Assembly (NCBI GenBank): GCA_023252155.1
Contig: JAHEXJ010000002.1
Span: forward strand, 1 to 64,000
Direction: 5' to 3'
From: Actinomycetes bacterium
Lineage (GTDB): Bacteria; Actinomycetota; Actinomycetes; Nanopelagicales; Nanopelagicaceae
Length of the DNA: 64,000 bases
Position 1 is the stretch's first letter. Every line of letters starts with the position of its first letter. Below are positions 56,494 through 64,000 of this stretch, in pieces. The notes beneath the pieces were generated by a model that did no database searches, was not told the DNA's origin, and saw only the letters and a list, made by a program, of their open reading frames with translations. A program made the position numbers and the translations under genes.

Positions 56494-57255
56494 ATGAGAC
56501 GCCGTGGGAGAGTTCTTCTTATTTTCATCGCTTTATTAGGCCTTGTCGCCACTCCTTCTTACGGATCCTATAAACGAAATGAAAATGTCACTCTCACGGT
56601 CTTCGCCGCCGCCAGCCTAGGTCAAACATTCACTACGATAGGCAAACAATTTGAGGCTAAGCACCCGGGCGTCAAAGTTCAGTTCTCATTCCTGGCATCC
56701 TCAACTCTTGCGACACAGCTACTGGCCGGAGCCCCAGCGGATGTATTTGCGTCGGCTTCTATTTATGACATGGCGATGGCTAAATCGCTTGTTCCAGTGT
56801 CGAAGGTCTTTACCGCAAATCGAGTGATTGTCGCCACGCCATTAGGAAATAGATTTAATATTAATAAGGTGGTAGATCTAAACAAGCGTGGCCTGAAATG
56901 GATTCAATGTGCCCACAATGTTCCATGTGGCGCGGCGGCAGATGCGGCTCTCGCTTATGAGGGACGCATTACATCCAAGCCAGTTTCTTTAGAGCCGAAG
57001 GTATCAAGTGTTGTTGCCAAGGTTGTTGAGGGTGAAGTAGATGCCGCGATTATCTATCACTCAGATTACATCGCGAATAGGTCTGTACTTAAGGAAATCC
57101 GATTCAAAGGGATAGCGGCCGCAACGACTGAGTACCCAATAGGCGTGGTGAAAACCAGCCCACGTCAACAATTGGCTCAGAGTTTTGTTGAAAGTGTTCT
57201 TTCCGCGTATGGGCGGAAGATTCTGGCTGAGGCCGGATTTATCCGAGTTAATTGA
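56494..57255 (+). CDS. modA: Molybdate-binding protein of ABC transporter
   Basis: 253 residues with an N-terminal signal peptide (RRRGRVLLIFIALLGLVATPSYG). TVFAAASLGQTFTTIGKQFEAKHPG, FSFLASSTLATQLLAGAPADVFASA and YPIGVVKTS match ModA. 4 bp after fdhD. Confidence 0.92.
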   Translation: MRRRGRVLLIFIALLGLVATPSYGSYKRNENVTLTVFAAASLGQTFTTIGKQFEAKHPGVKVQFSFLASSTLATQLLAGAPADVFASASIYDMAMAKSLVPVSKVFTANRVIVATPLGNRFNINKVVDLNKRGLKWIQCAHNVPCGAAADAALAYEGRITSKPVSLEPKVSSVVAKVVEGEVDAAIIYHSDYIANRSVLKEIRFKGIAAATTEYPIGVVKTSPRQQLAQSFVESVLSAYGRKILAEAGFIRVN

Positions 57256-57256
57256 A

Positions 57257-58048
57257 ATGACGCGAAAGAAATTAGACCCATTAACCCTTGGATTGGCCTT
57301 AGTTGGTGGGCTGGTATTAATCCTGCCGCTACTTGCACTCTTCACCAAAGTGCCCTGGGGTTCCCTTTTCAGTAAATTGGGTGAGCCAAATTCGCTCAGC
57401 GCCATCCGTCTGTCCATTTGGAGTTCCCTGCTTGCAACACTCCTGTGCGTGGTGTTCGGAGTTCCACTGGCTTGGGTTTTAGCCAAGGGAAATCGTCGCT
57501 TCGTCAACGTACTGCGCCCATTTGTTCTGGCGCCGATCGTGTTGCCACCCACTGTGGCGGGCATGTCGTTGTTAGCTCTGCTCGGGCGAAATGGACTACT
57601 TGGCCGCTACATCTACCAAGCCACGGGGTGGTCGATGCCATTCACTGCCTCAGCTGTCGTCTTCACTGGGGTCTTTGTTGGAATGCCTTTCCTTGCCTTA
57701 GTGGTCGAGTCAACTTTTCGACATCTTCCGACAGATCAGCAGGACGCAGCGGAAATCGATCGAGCTACTCCATTCACAATGTTCAGGCTCATCGCATTGC
57801 CACAAGCGCGCAATGGAATCGCAACTGGCGCCCTTCTTGCATGGGCACGTGCATTAGGCGAATTTGGAGCGACAATGATGTTTGCTGGCTCCTTGCCGGG
57901 GCTGACTCAAACATGGCCAATGCAGGTTTACTTTGAGACTGATCAGGACATGAGCACGGCTTATGCGCTCAGCGCAGTCATGGCGATCGTGGCAGTTGCT
58001 GTCGTTTTTGCCCTCCGTAAACAGTTACGAAGGGCGTTCACGAGTTGA
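57257..58048 (+). CDS. modB: Molybdate ABC transporter permease
   Basis: 263 residues, about five to six membrane segments; LAPIVLPPTVAGMSLLALLGRNG and the ALGEFGATMMFAGSLPG signature are typical of ModB. ATG at 57257 lies one base after the modA stop; the frame from 57185 overlaps modA. No modC ATPase gene follows. Confidence 0.92.
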   Translation: MTRKKLDPLTLGLALVGGLVLILPLLALFTKVPWGSLFSKLGEPNSLSAIRLSIWSSLLATLLCVVFGVPLAWVLAKGNRRFVNVLRPFVLAPIVLPPTVAGMSLLALLGRNGLLGRYIYQATGWSMPFTASAVVFTGVFVGMPFLALVVESTFRHLPTDQQDAAEIDRATPFTMFRLIALPQARNGIATGALLAWARALGEFGATMMFAGSLPGLTQTWPMQVYFETDQDMSTAYALSAVMAIVAVAVVFALRKQLRRAFTS

Positions 58049-58058
58049 GGCTGGCCAA

Positions 58059-58304
58059 ATGAATCTCCCAGTCACGGTGCGCCTATATGCGGCAGCGCGG
58101 TCGGCCGCGGGTGTTAGCGAGGTTGAAGTTACTCCTGACAATCTCGGACACATACTTCTGTCACTTGCTTTTGGCAATCCACGTTTGTCACAAGTATTTG
58201 CCCAATGCTCGTTTCTTATCGATGGTGTTGCAGTTCACGACAAGCAAGTAGAAGTTGCTGCCGGAAGTACGGTCGATATTTTGCCGCCCTTTGCCGGAGG
58301 CTAG
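58059..58304 (+). CDS. moaD: Molybdopterin synthase small subunit (MoaD/ThiS-like)
   Basis: 81 residues, beta-grasp fold, TVRLYAAARSAAG at the start and the C-terminal PPFAGG tail whose terminal Gly-Gly is thiocarboxylated. Start ATG at 58059, 10 bp after modB. Its 3' end overlaps the convergent moaA stop by 4 bp. Confidence 0.88.
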   Translation: MNLPVTVRLYAAARSAAGVSEVEVTPDNLGHILLSLAFGNPRLSQVFAQCSFLIDGVAVHDKQVEVAAGSTVDILPPFAGG

Positions 58305-59302
58305 CCGCCGATCGCGGACATCGGTCTAGTAGGTTGCACAAAGTCCGGATTGTTGATGCCATGTCCGGCCAGTTTTCCGAGAACTGTTTTCTGGAGTCGC
58401 GCGGAAATCTCACTGCGAATCTCATCCATGGAAAGTTCGGTATTGCGCAAAACTTTTCGCAGATCCATTTCATCTCGTGAGAACAAGCAAGAGCGCAATT
58501 GACCGTCGGAAGTAAGTCGAATTCGGTCGCAAGAGCCGCAGAAAGGCTGACTCACACTTGCGATAATTCCAACCGTGGCAGGACCGCCATTTACGTAGAA
58601 CTCTTCGGCAGGGGCTGATCCACGGACCGGAACGGGATTGAGTTGGAAGTGAGGGGAGAGTGATTCGAAGATCGAAGCCGCGGTGACCATCGTGCTTCTA
58701 TTCCAGATGCCTCCAGCATCTAGGGGCATCTGTTCAATAAAGCGCAGATAGAAGCCTTCTTCTAGGGCCCATTTCAACAAAGTCGGTGCCTCGTCGTCGT
58801 TTATTCCTTGCATCAGGACGCTATTGATCTTTATGGGCTCCAGCCCGGCGTCGCGAGCAGCATTTAGTCCTGCGATAACGTCATCGAACCTGTCGCGATG
58901 CGTCATGGCGGTGAACCGCTCACGATCTAAAGTGTCGAGACTGACATTTACTCTCGAAAGACCCGCATCCACTAATTGGCTTGCGAGTTTTGCGAGTCGA
59001 AGACCGTTAGTGGTGATGGAAAGTTCCGGAGCATTTGGTAGGGCCTTGATTCGAGCGACAATGTCGACGATATCGGGACGAAGAAGTGGCTCGCCACCGG
59101 TGAGTCTGACCTGATCGATTCCATGCTCTGTTGCTACACCTATCACCGTCATGAGTTCATCGGTTGTCAGAAGTTCATCCGACGGCAACCATTTGTCGAA
59201 ATCCAGAGGCATGCAGTAGTTGCATCGCAGCGAACAACGATCGGTTAGGGAGACTCGTAGATCGCGATGAGTGCGATTGAATGTGTCGATCAAATCGGTC
59301 AT
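58301..59302 (-). CDS. moaA: GTP 3',8-cyclase
   Basis: 333 residues, radical-SAM enzyme of the first molybdopterin step. N-terminal cluster LTDRCSLRCNYCMP, GGEPLLR, and C-terminal second cluster CGSCDRIRLTSDGQLRSCLF; the chain ends in Gly-Gly, needed for catalysis in the family. ATG at 59302 overlaps the moaE stop (ATGA); ATG/other starts up to 59317 are possible but lie in moaE. Confidence 0.94.
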   Translation of the reverse strand: MTDLIDTFNRTHRDLRVSLTDRCSLRCNYCMPLDFDKWLPSDELLTTDELMTVIGVATEHGIDQVRLTGGEPLLRPDIVDIVARIKALPNAPELSITTNGLRLAKLASQLVDAGLSRVNVSLDTLDRERFTAMTHRDRFDDVIAGLNAARDAGLEPIKINSVLMQGINDDEAPTLLKWALEEGFYLRFIEQMPLDAGGIWNRSTMVTAASIFESLSPHFQLNPVPVRGSAPAEEFYVNGGPATVGIIASVSQPFCGSCDRIRLTSDGQLRSCLFSRDEMDLRKVLRNTELSMDEIRSEISARLQKTVLGKLAGHGINNPDFVQPTRPMSAIGG

Positions 59303-59712
59303 GCGCAGTTTACCCATTCATCGGTTCCGTCAGCGAAGATTTGGTGTTTCCAGATGGGAATTTTTGCTTTTATCTCGTCTACCATTTCGGCGCACGTGGC
59401 GAATGCCTCGCCGCGGTGTTCTGCGGAAACTGCCACTATCAAAGCTGACTGTCCTAGTTCGATATCCCCAAATCTATGCGCCACAGAAACGGAAATAATC
59501 TGATGACGTTGGGCAACATCCTTTACGACTTCTTTCAGAACTTGCTCAGTCGAAGGATGAATTTCGTAGGAGAGGGAGGACACCTCCTTGCCGAGATCGT
59601 GAGTCCGAACGTTGCCGCTAAAGGTGGCAACCGCCCCAGCTGAAGTCGATTCAACCTGAGCTACGAAATCGGGCAAGTTTATGATTTGATCTGTGAGGAG
59701 GACAGAGATCAC
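59299..59712 (-). CDS. moaE: Molybdopterin synthase large subunit
   Basis: 137 residues. GAVATFSGNVRTHD, LSYEIHP, VSVAHRFGDIELGQSALIVAVSAEHRGEAF and KAKIPIWKHQIFADG with the active-site lysines are typical of MoaE. GTG start at 59712 overlaps the upstream stop (GTGA). Confidence 0.93.
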   Translation of the reverse strand: MISVLLTDQIINLPDFVAQVESTSAGAVATFSGNVRTHDLGKEVSSLSYEIHPSTEQVLKEVVKDVAQRHQIISVSVAHRFGDIELGQSALIVAVSAEHRGEAFATCAEMVDEIKAKIPIWKHQIFADGTDEWVNCA

Positions 59713-60191
59713 GGTTGATCGTGGTCCTCTCCTGCCAATTGGCCAATCGCGTGCATTGCCAAGCGTTCGATTATTACGAGTCCATCCCTGACGCCGCCAG
59801 GTGAACCTGGCAAATTGATAATCAGAGATTGGTCGGCAGTGCCGGCTAATCCGCGACTTAAATCAGATGTCGGAACCCGTTCACGCGAATATGCGCGAAG
59901 CGCCTCATTTATTCCGGGCAACGCCTTTTGAATTAATGGTTCTGTCGCTTCCGGTGTGACATCTGTCGGCGAGACGCCGGTGCCGCCAGTGGTGACAATG
60001 AGATCGATTTTCAAGTCAATGGCCCTTGAGATTTCATCGCTTATGTCGCCAACCGCATCTGGCACAATCACTTTGGATGAGATAGTGAAGCCCAAGTTCG
60101 TCAAACCTTCAGCGAGAATATCCCCACTGAGATCTTCGTAGATCCCCTGAGATGCTCGATTGCTCGCGGTAATGATTGCAGCGGTTGGCAA
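59709..60191 (-). CDS. mogA: Molybdopterin adenylyltransferase (MogA/MoaB family)
   Basis: 160 residues: IITASNRASQGIYEDLSGDIL, VTTGGTGVSPTDVTPEAT and INLPGSPGGVRDGL are the MPT-binding family motifs. TTG start at 60191 with AAGAGAAG immediately upstream; no in-frame ATG precedes the conserved start. Six bp after moaC. Confidence 0.9.
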   Translation of the reverse strand: MPTAAIITASNRASQGIYEDLSGDILAEGLTNLGFTISSKVIVPDAVGDISDEISRAIDLKIDLIVTTGGTGVSPTDVTPEATEPLIQKALPGINEALRAYSRERVPTSDLSRGLAGTADQSLIINLPGSPGGVRDGLVIIERLAMHAIGQLAGEDHDQP

Positions 60192-60197
60192 CTTCTC

Positions 60198-60674
60198 TTA
60201 CCGCTTCCAGGCGCCGTTGCGCCCACCGTCTTTTGCATCAACATGGATATCGGTGATGGTCGCACGAGGATCCAAAGACTTCACCATGTCGATGATTGTC
60301 AAAGCCGAAATCGAAACCGCGGTCAGTGCTTCCATTTCGACCCCTGTGCGATCGGCCGTGCGAACATTTGATGAGATGGTCACGCCATCGTCGACTATTT
60401 GCAGGTCGACACTCACGCTATGCAACGAGATTGGGTGGGCTAACGGAATCAAATCGGGAGTGCGTTTGGCTCCCATAATTCCAGCTAATCGAGCCGTGGA
60501 AAGCACATCACCTTTTGGAACGGTTCCGTCACGTAACATCGCAACAACGACGTTGGAAAGCAGAACCTTGCCAGATGCAATTGCAGTACGTGTCGAAATT
60601 TCGCGATCGCTGACGTCAACCATGTGCGCCTGGCCCTGATCATCGAGGTGCGTGAATGCGTTCTCAGTGCTCAT
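60198..60674 (-). CDS. moaC: Cyclic pyranopterin monophosphate synthase
   Basis: 158 residues: MVDVSDREISTRTAIASGKVLL, AGIMGAKRTPDLIPLAHPI and GVEMEALTAVSISALTIIDM are diagnostic. Acts after MoaA. 24 bp after moeA. Confidence 0.95.
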   Translation of the reverse strand: MSTENAFTHLDDQGQAHMVDVSDREISTRTAIASGKVLLSNVVVAMLRDGTVPKGDVLSTARLAGIMGAKRTPDLIPLAHPISLHSVSVDLQIVDDGVTISSNVRTADRTGVEMEALTAVSISALTIIDMVKSLDPRATITDIHVDAKDGGRNGAWKR

Positions 60675-60698
60675 AACGGCTAATGGTAGCCGCGAAGG

Positions 60699-61868
60699 CT
60701 ACGGTAGAGGCAGCCACCTGACTTGCCCACCGACTGAAGTGACCCCCGCCTCGGCAACGGCAAAACCAGTAGATGAAGCCAATCCTCGAAGCATCGCTGA
60801 GCCGAGGTGATCGCCCATTGCAAATTCACCGTTTATGAGATTTCCAAGGATTAGGCGCGTGAAATTCGCAGGTGCCGCCAGTTCATCTTTCGTGATCACT
60901 TCATCAAGTTCTTTCTCGGGACGCGAAAGAAGAGAGCCAATAAGCGGGGCACACAGTGTCATCATTCCCACGATTGCCGACTGAGGGTTGCCCGGAAGCC
61001 CGACCAAAGGGATTGAGTTTCCACGATGTGGAATTGTTGCGAGAAGCATCGGGTGTCCGGGCCTTGAACGAACACGGTCAACTACAAACGTTGCCTTAAG
61101 CGAATCGAGCGCGCCGTGAATGTGATCGCGTGGTCCGTCGGCCGTTCCACCCGTTGTGACAATGACATCGCAATTAGATGAATTTTTGAGCGTTTCAATT
61201 ACGGTAGGGAGTTCATCGGTCACATAGTTAATCGAGATTACCTGGGCGCCAAGGCGTTCAAGCCACCCGGGTAATTGCGGTCCCAGAGAATCGCGAACGC
61301 GTCCATCTTTAGGGAGGCCATCGGTCAGCAACTCATCACCCAGTAGCAAAAGTCTTACTCGTGGTCTTTGTACGACAGTTATGGCGTCGTAACCGGATGC
61401 GGCTAATAATCCGATTGCAGAGGGAGTTATTGTTGCGCCTGCTTCGAGAAGTATTTCGCCCTTGCGACATTCTTCACCCGCAGGGCGAATGTCTTTTCCC
61501 TTCGACGCTTCCCCATGAACATTGTCACCTTCAACGGTTGCGTCTTCCCAACGAACCACGCCAAATGTTCCTTGAGGTATTACAGCCCCCGTGGCAATGC
61601 GTAAAGCGAAACCTTCGCTAAGTTCCTTGTCGTATGGAGCTCCGGCTTTCACGTCGCCGATAATTTTCCATGGGCCATTTCCTGCGACGGCCCATCCGTC
61701 CATTGAAGAGGTCGTGTATGTCGGTAGATCGCAAAGCGCTAATGCGTCATTGCCCAGGGTTCGGCCTAATGAATCTTTGAGTGGGATGTTCTCCAAACCA
61801 AGGCGTTTAACAACCTTGCTTGCAGCACTCCTTGCCAAATCCCAACTTACTTCTTGCCAAACGGTCAT
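60699..61868 (-). CDS. moeA: Molybdopterin molybdenumtransferase
   Basis: 389 residues. Domain order of MoeA: N-terminal LPTYTTSSMDGWAV, middle domain with VRWEDATVEGDNV, GLLAASGYDAITVVQRPRV, MogA-like core VTTGGTADGPRDHI, GLPGNPQSAIVG, and the short C-terminal beta domain. Inserts molybdate into adenylated molybdopterin. ATG overlaps the mobA stop (ATGA). Confidence 0.93.
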   Translation of the reverse strand: MTVWQEVSWDLARSAASKVVKRLGLENIPLKDSLGRTLGNDALALCDLPTYTTSSMDGWAVAGNGPWKIIGDVKAGAPYDKELSEGFALRIATGAVIPQGTFGVVRWEDATVEGDNVHGEASKGKDIRPAGEECRKGEILLEAGATITPSAIGLLAASGYDAITVVQRPRVRLLLLGDELLTDGLPKDGRVRDSLGPQLPGWLERLGAQVISINYVTDELPTVIETLKNSSNCDVIVTTGGTADGPRDHIHGALDSLKATFVVDRVRSRPGHPMLLATIPHRGNSIPLVGLPGNPQSAIVGMMTLCAPLIGSLLSRPEKELDEVITKDELAAPANFTRLILGNLINGEFAMGDHLGSAMLRGLASSTGFAVAEAGVTSVGGQVRWLPLP

Positions 61869-62686
61869 TTATCGATGGGATCTACGGGCCAGTTCCCGGC
61901 TAGAAGTTCAATTTGCCTTGCTGCCTCTTTTGGATCGGCGCCACCTGCGACGGCAATTCCCAATAAGAAAGTAGTAATGGGGGCCGCTTTACGTTCAATA
62001 GTGTGCGCCGCATCGCGAGCCAAATTCAAGATGGATTCTTGATCCACATCGACCTTGATTCCCAATTCTTTCTGAACTGCATCGATCCATTTATCCATGG
62101 CGTTCACCCCTCTTTGATTGCCCGCCTTAAGACTAATCGCCCGCTCAAGATCTGAGGGGGTGTCAATGTCGATAAGAATACGCTCTAGAGCAGGAGATAA
62201 CCGAAGTTCCCTGACGTCCAAGAGTTTGGTCAGATTGCGCATTGATTGACCTGATACCTCGCCGAGTTTGGTGATCGCAGACCGAAGGGAAATAGTGCGG
62301 TACAAAGCGCAGAGCGGTTGCAGTACACCTTCGGAGTCCAGAGGGATCAAAGCATCTTCGCTAATCGGAAGTGCTCCAATCAGACCATCGAAAATCTGGC
62401 TTGCAAAAGGCATGTCCGTCGCGATGATGGCCACGAACTCGGTATCAATCAATTCCAACCCGGCACAGATCGCTGCGACTGGACCGCCGCCTGGTGGATC
62501 TTCTCGCGTAAATCTCACGTAATTGGACGTTTTTTCTATCGCTGGCCCAACGACAATGATGTCCATATCTTGCGGGAGCGAATTTAGGAGCACGTCGATG
62601 AGGGAGTTTTCTCCGAGCATCGCTCGCGACTTATCTGATCCGAATCGAGTGCTCATTCCACCAGCTAAAACGATTGCGCTCAACAT
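61865..62686 (-). CDS. mobA: Molybdenum cofactor guanylyltransferase fused to a DUF6457-type tail
   Basis: 273 residues. Residues 1-185 are a MobA-type nucleotidyltransferase (LAGGMSTRFGSDKSRAMLGE, REDPPGGGPVAAICAGL, ATDMPFASQ). Residues about 195-273 form a small helical domain (MDKWIDAVQKELGIKVD, AAPITTFLLGIAVAGG) found alone or fused in actinobacterial molybdenum genes. Makes bis-MGD precursor MGD, the form needed by the FDH. First of six MoCo genes on this strand, 7 bp after the oxidoreductase gene. Confidence 0.85.
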   Translation of the reverse strand: MLSAIVLAGGMSTRFGSDKSRAMLGENSLIDVLLNSLPQDMDIIVVGPAIEKTSNYVRFTREDPPGGGPVAAICAGLELIDTEFVAIIATDMPFASQIFDGLIGALPISEDALIPLDSEGVLQPLCALYRTISLRSAITKLGEVSGQSMRNLTKLLDVRELRLSPALERILIDIDTPSDLERAISLKAGNQRGVNAMDKWIDAVQKELGIKVDVDQESILNLARDAAHTIERKAAPITTFLLGIAVAGGADPKEAARQIELLAGNWPVDPIDK

Positions 62687-62693
62687 GGTCGTC

Positions 62694-64000
62694 CTACTGT
62701 CCAGTGATTTTTGAAAGGATCTTCATAATTCGACTTGGACGGTTCCTGCGCTTTTCTTCCTTGTCGGCCATGCCAGATAGTCGAATCGCGCTGTTGATAC
62801 CGATCCAACGGAAGGGTTCTGGTTCCCAACGGGGACCCCTCCATTGAACGAAGGGAAGATGCGTGCGAGCCGAATCCTTCTGAAGTATGAGGTCGGCCAT
62901 CACCCCGCCTGCCAGATAAGAAAAGGCAACGCCATCACCGGCATATCCGCCCATCTCCCCGTAATTCTCGCCTGTTCTTACGTATGGCGCCCAATCTCGA
63001 GTAACTCCGACTGCTCCGCCCCACGAATGATTGAATTCGAATTTCTCCAACACGGGGAACCATTCCCGTGCCATTTTTCGCAATCGATCGTGATCTCGAC
63101 GATGATGTTCGCTTGCATCGTTTCTGCGCGATCTCCAGGTATACGGCGCACCACGTCCACCGATTGCCAGTCGGCCGTCTGCTGTGCGTTGCGCGTATGT
63201 CACCAGGTGAGAGGCTTCGGCAAAAGTCTCGCGATTTTCAACACCAATTTCTTGAAGAACCTCAGATGGAAGGGGTTCAGAGGCAATCATTAACGAATAA
63301 ATGGGCACCTGATCACGTGTGTTTTCGAGGTAAGCCTCAATAGCACGAACCACGAAGGTTGCGCGCACTTGCATGGTATCGACTAGTACCGCTCCTTCAG
63401 GTTGAATAAAAGCCGGGGTGTTTTCGAAGATGCTGACGCCACGGCACTGTAATGAATTCGCTAGGCCGACGACAAGGGCCGCAGGATTTAAGGATGCACA
63501 GTTCGGCGTGTACACAGAGCCAAGTGCACCACGCATTCGGATTCGGGCATTGGTTTCGCGAACATCAAGTCGAACGTAGCCCTCTTCGATATGTGTACCC
63601 AACCGTTGGAATTGACCCTGATTTCGGGCAATGATGAGAGAGCCAGCCTTTTGAAATCCGCAATCGATATTTTCTTTAGAGATGAAATCAGCAACATCGT
63701 CAATTGTTTGACGTAGATGCATGTGCAATTCGTGAACTACTTCTGGAGAAAATGTCTTTCTGAGTTCTTTGTCGTCGACGGGATAGAGCGCCGAAGCCCA
63801 TCCACCGTTGCGGCCGCTTGCACCTGAGCCAACTTGATTCTTTTCCAGGATCGCAATTTTGAGTGCAGGGTTCTGCTCGATCAGATGGTGAGCGGTCCAA
63901 AGTCCCGAAAAGCCGCCACCGACGATGACGACATCCCACGGGTGTTGAAGTTCACCCGGTTCAAAAACAGGGTGATCGACAAGCGTCCACCACAAACTCA
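62694..64000 (-). CDS. FAD-dependent oxidoreductase (DAO family), 5' end at window edge
   Basis: About 434 residues of the DAO family: VVIVGGGFSGLWTAHHLIEQ, NQVGSGASGRNGGWASALYP, GGRGAPYTW and GGYAGDGVAFSYLAGG. It resembles actinobacterial amine oxidoreductases of the gamma-glutamylputrescine/sarcosine oxidase type. The sequence reads .TG-AGT-TTG-TGG-TGG at the edge, so the probable start codon (NTG, giving SLWWTL after Met) is cut by one base at position 64000; a TTG at 63995 is the only start inside. It is the first visible gene of the MoCo operon on this strand; its substrate is unknown, but an N-methyl amine would fit the locus. Confidence 0.75.
   Translation of the reverse strand, partial: SLWWTLVDHPVFEPGELQHPWDVVIVGGGFSGLWTAHHLIEQNPALKIAILEKNQVGSGASGRNGGWASALYPVDDKELRKTFSPEVVHELHMHLRQTIDDVADFISKENIDCGFQKAGSLIIARNQGQFQRLGTHIEEGYVRLDVRETNARIRMRGALGSVYTPNCASLNPAALVVGLANSLQCRGVSIFENTPAFIQPEGAVLVDTMQVRATFVVRAIEAYLENTRDQVPIYSLMIASEPLPSEVLQEIGVENRETFAEASHLVTYAQRTADGRLAIGGRGAPYTWRSRRNDASEHHRRDHDRLRKMAREWFPVLEKFEFNHSWGGAVGVTRDWAPYVRTGENYGEMGGYAGDGVAFSYLAGGVMADLILQKDSARTHLPFVQWRGPRWEPEPFRWIGINSAIRLSGMADKEEKRRNRPSRIMKILSKITGQ

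Overview
The window reads as a chromosomal segment of an actinobacterium (Actinomycetota) of moderate GC. The evidence is gene order and family: ilvC-serA-leuB-ilvE-cimA; xerC followed by rpsB-tsf-pyrH-frr-cdsA-rlmN; a MobA fused to a DUF6457-type tail; a PPA1498-type metallophosphoesterase; and a fused double betaine permease. A small-genome planktonic lineage would fit, but the sequence alone does not settle the genus. Genes are tightly packed, with many ATGA/TAATG junctions and frequent GTG/TTG starts. I see no tRNA, rRNA, CRISPR array, insertion sequence or prophage.

Region by region. 1-6.4 kb: branched-chain amino acid and serine synthesis operon. 6.4-10.3 kb (minus): a membrane family-2 glycosyltransferase translationally coupled to a STAS / anti-sigma-kinase / PP2C partner-switching module. 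10.4-16.5 kb: xerC, then the translation and lipid housekeeping cluster. 16.6-20.9 kb: a surface cluster with a secreted collagen-like protein, a single-pass membrane protein, a degenerate SipW-like signal-peptidase-fold protein and a methyltransferase. 21.1-26.6 kb: an ABC importer of the iron/polyamine/phosphonate type facing a metallophosphoesterase. 26.7-28.9 kb: CsbD stress protein, FrnE-type DsbA protein, and an ArsR regulator with an SRPBCC fusion protein.

28.9-64 kb is the most interesting part. It looks like a nearly complete route for stripping and oxidising the methyl groups of choline and glycine betaine. Choline would be oxidised by a GMC dehydrogenase (54.0 kb) and an aldehyde dehydrogenase (48.3 kb). 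Betaine can also be imported (ATPase, double permease and binding protein, 49.8-53.9 kb). A non-pyrrolysine MttB-family methyltransferase (46.9 kb) would then pass one methyl to a corrinoid protein (45.3 kb), and a pterin methyltransferase (43.1 kb) would pass it to tetrahydrofolate. A RACo-like activase (41.2 kb) and a DUF1638 protein (40.6 kb) complete that operon. MetF plus a separate MetV-like zinc protein (44.0-45.3 kb) would oxidise methyl-THF to methylene-THF. A dimethylglycine/sarcosine dehydrogenase with a folate domain plus EtfBA (29.7-33.9 kb) would handle the remaining methyls. Formate-THF ligase (34.0 kb) run in reverse would yield ATP and formate, which a three-subunit NAD-linked molybdenum formate dehydrogenase (35.6-40.6 kb) takes to CO2. 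FdhD, ModAB, MoaD, MoaA, MoaE, MogA, MoaC, MoeA and MobA (55.7-62.7 kb) supply the molybdenum cofactor.

This locus is divided into back-to-back transcription units. A GntR regulator heads the left arm, and an IclR regulator with a double palindrome sits between the corrinoid operon and the methyltransferase/choline/transport operon. FolD, needed for methylene-THF to formyl-THF, and ModC are not in the window. The pathway is inferred from families and synteny; the substrate of the MttB-family enzyme is the least certain step.
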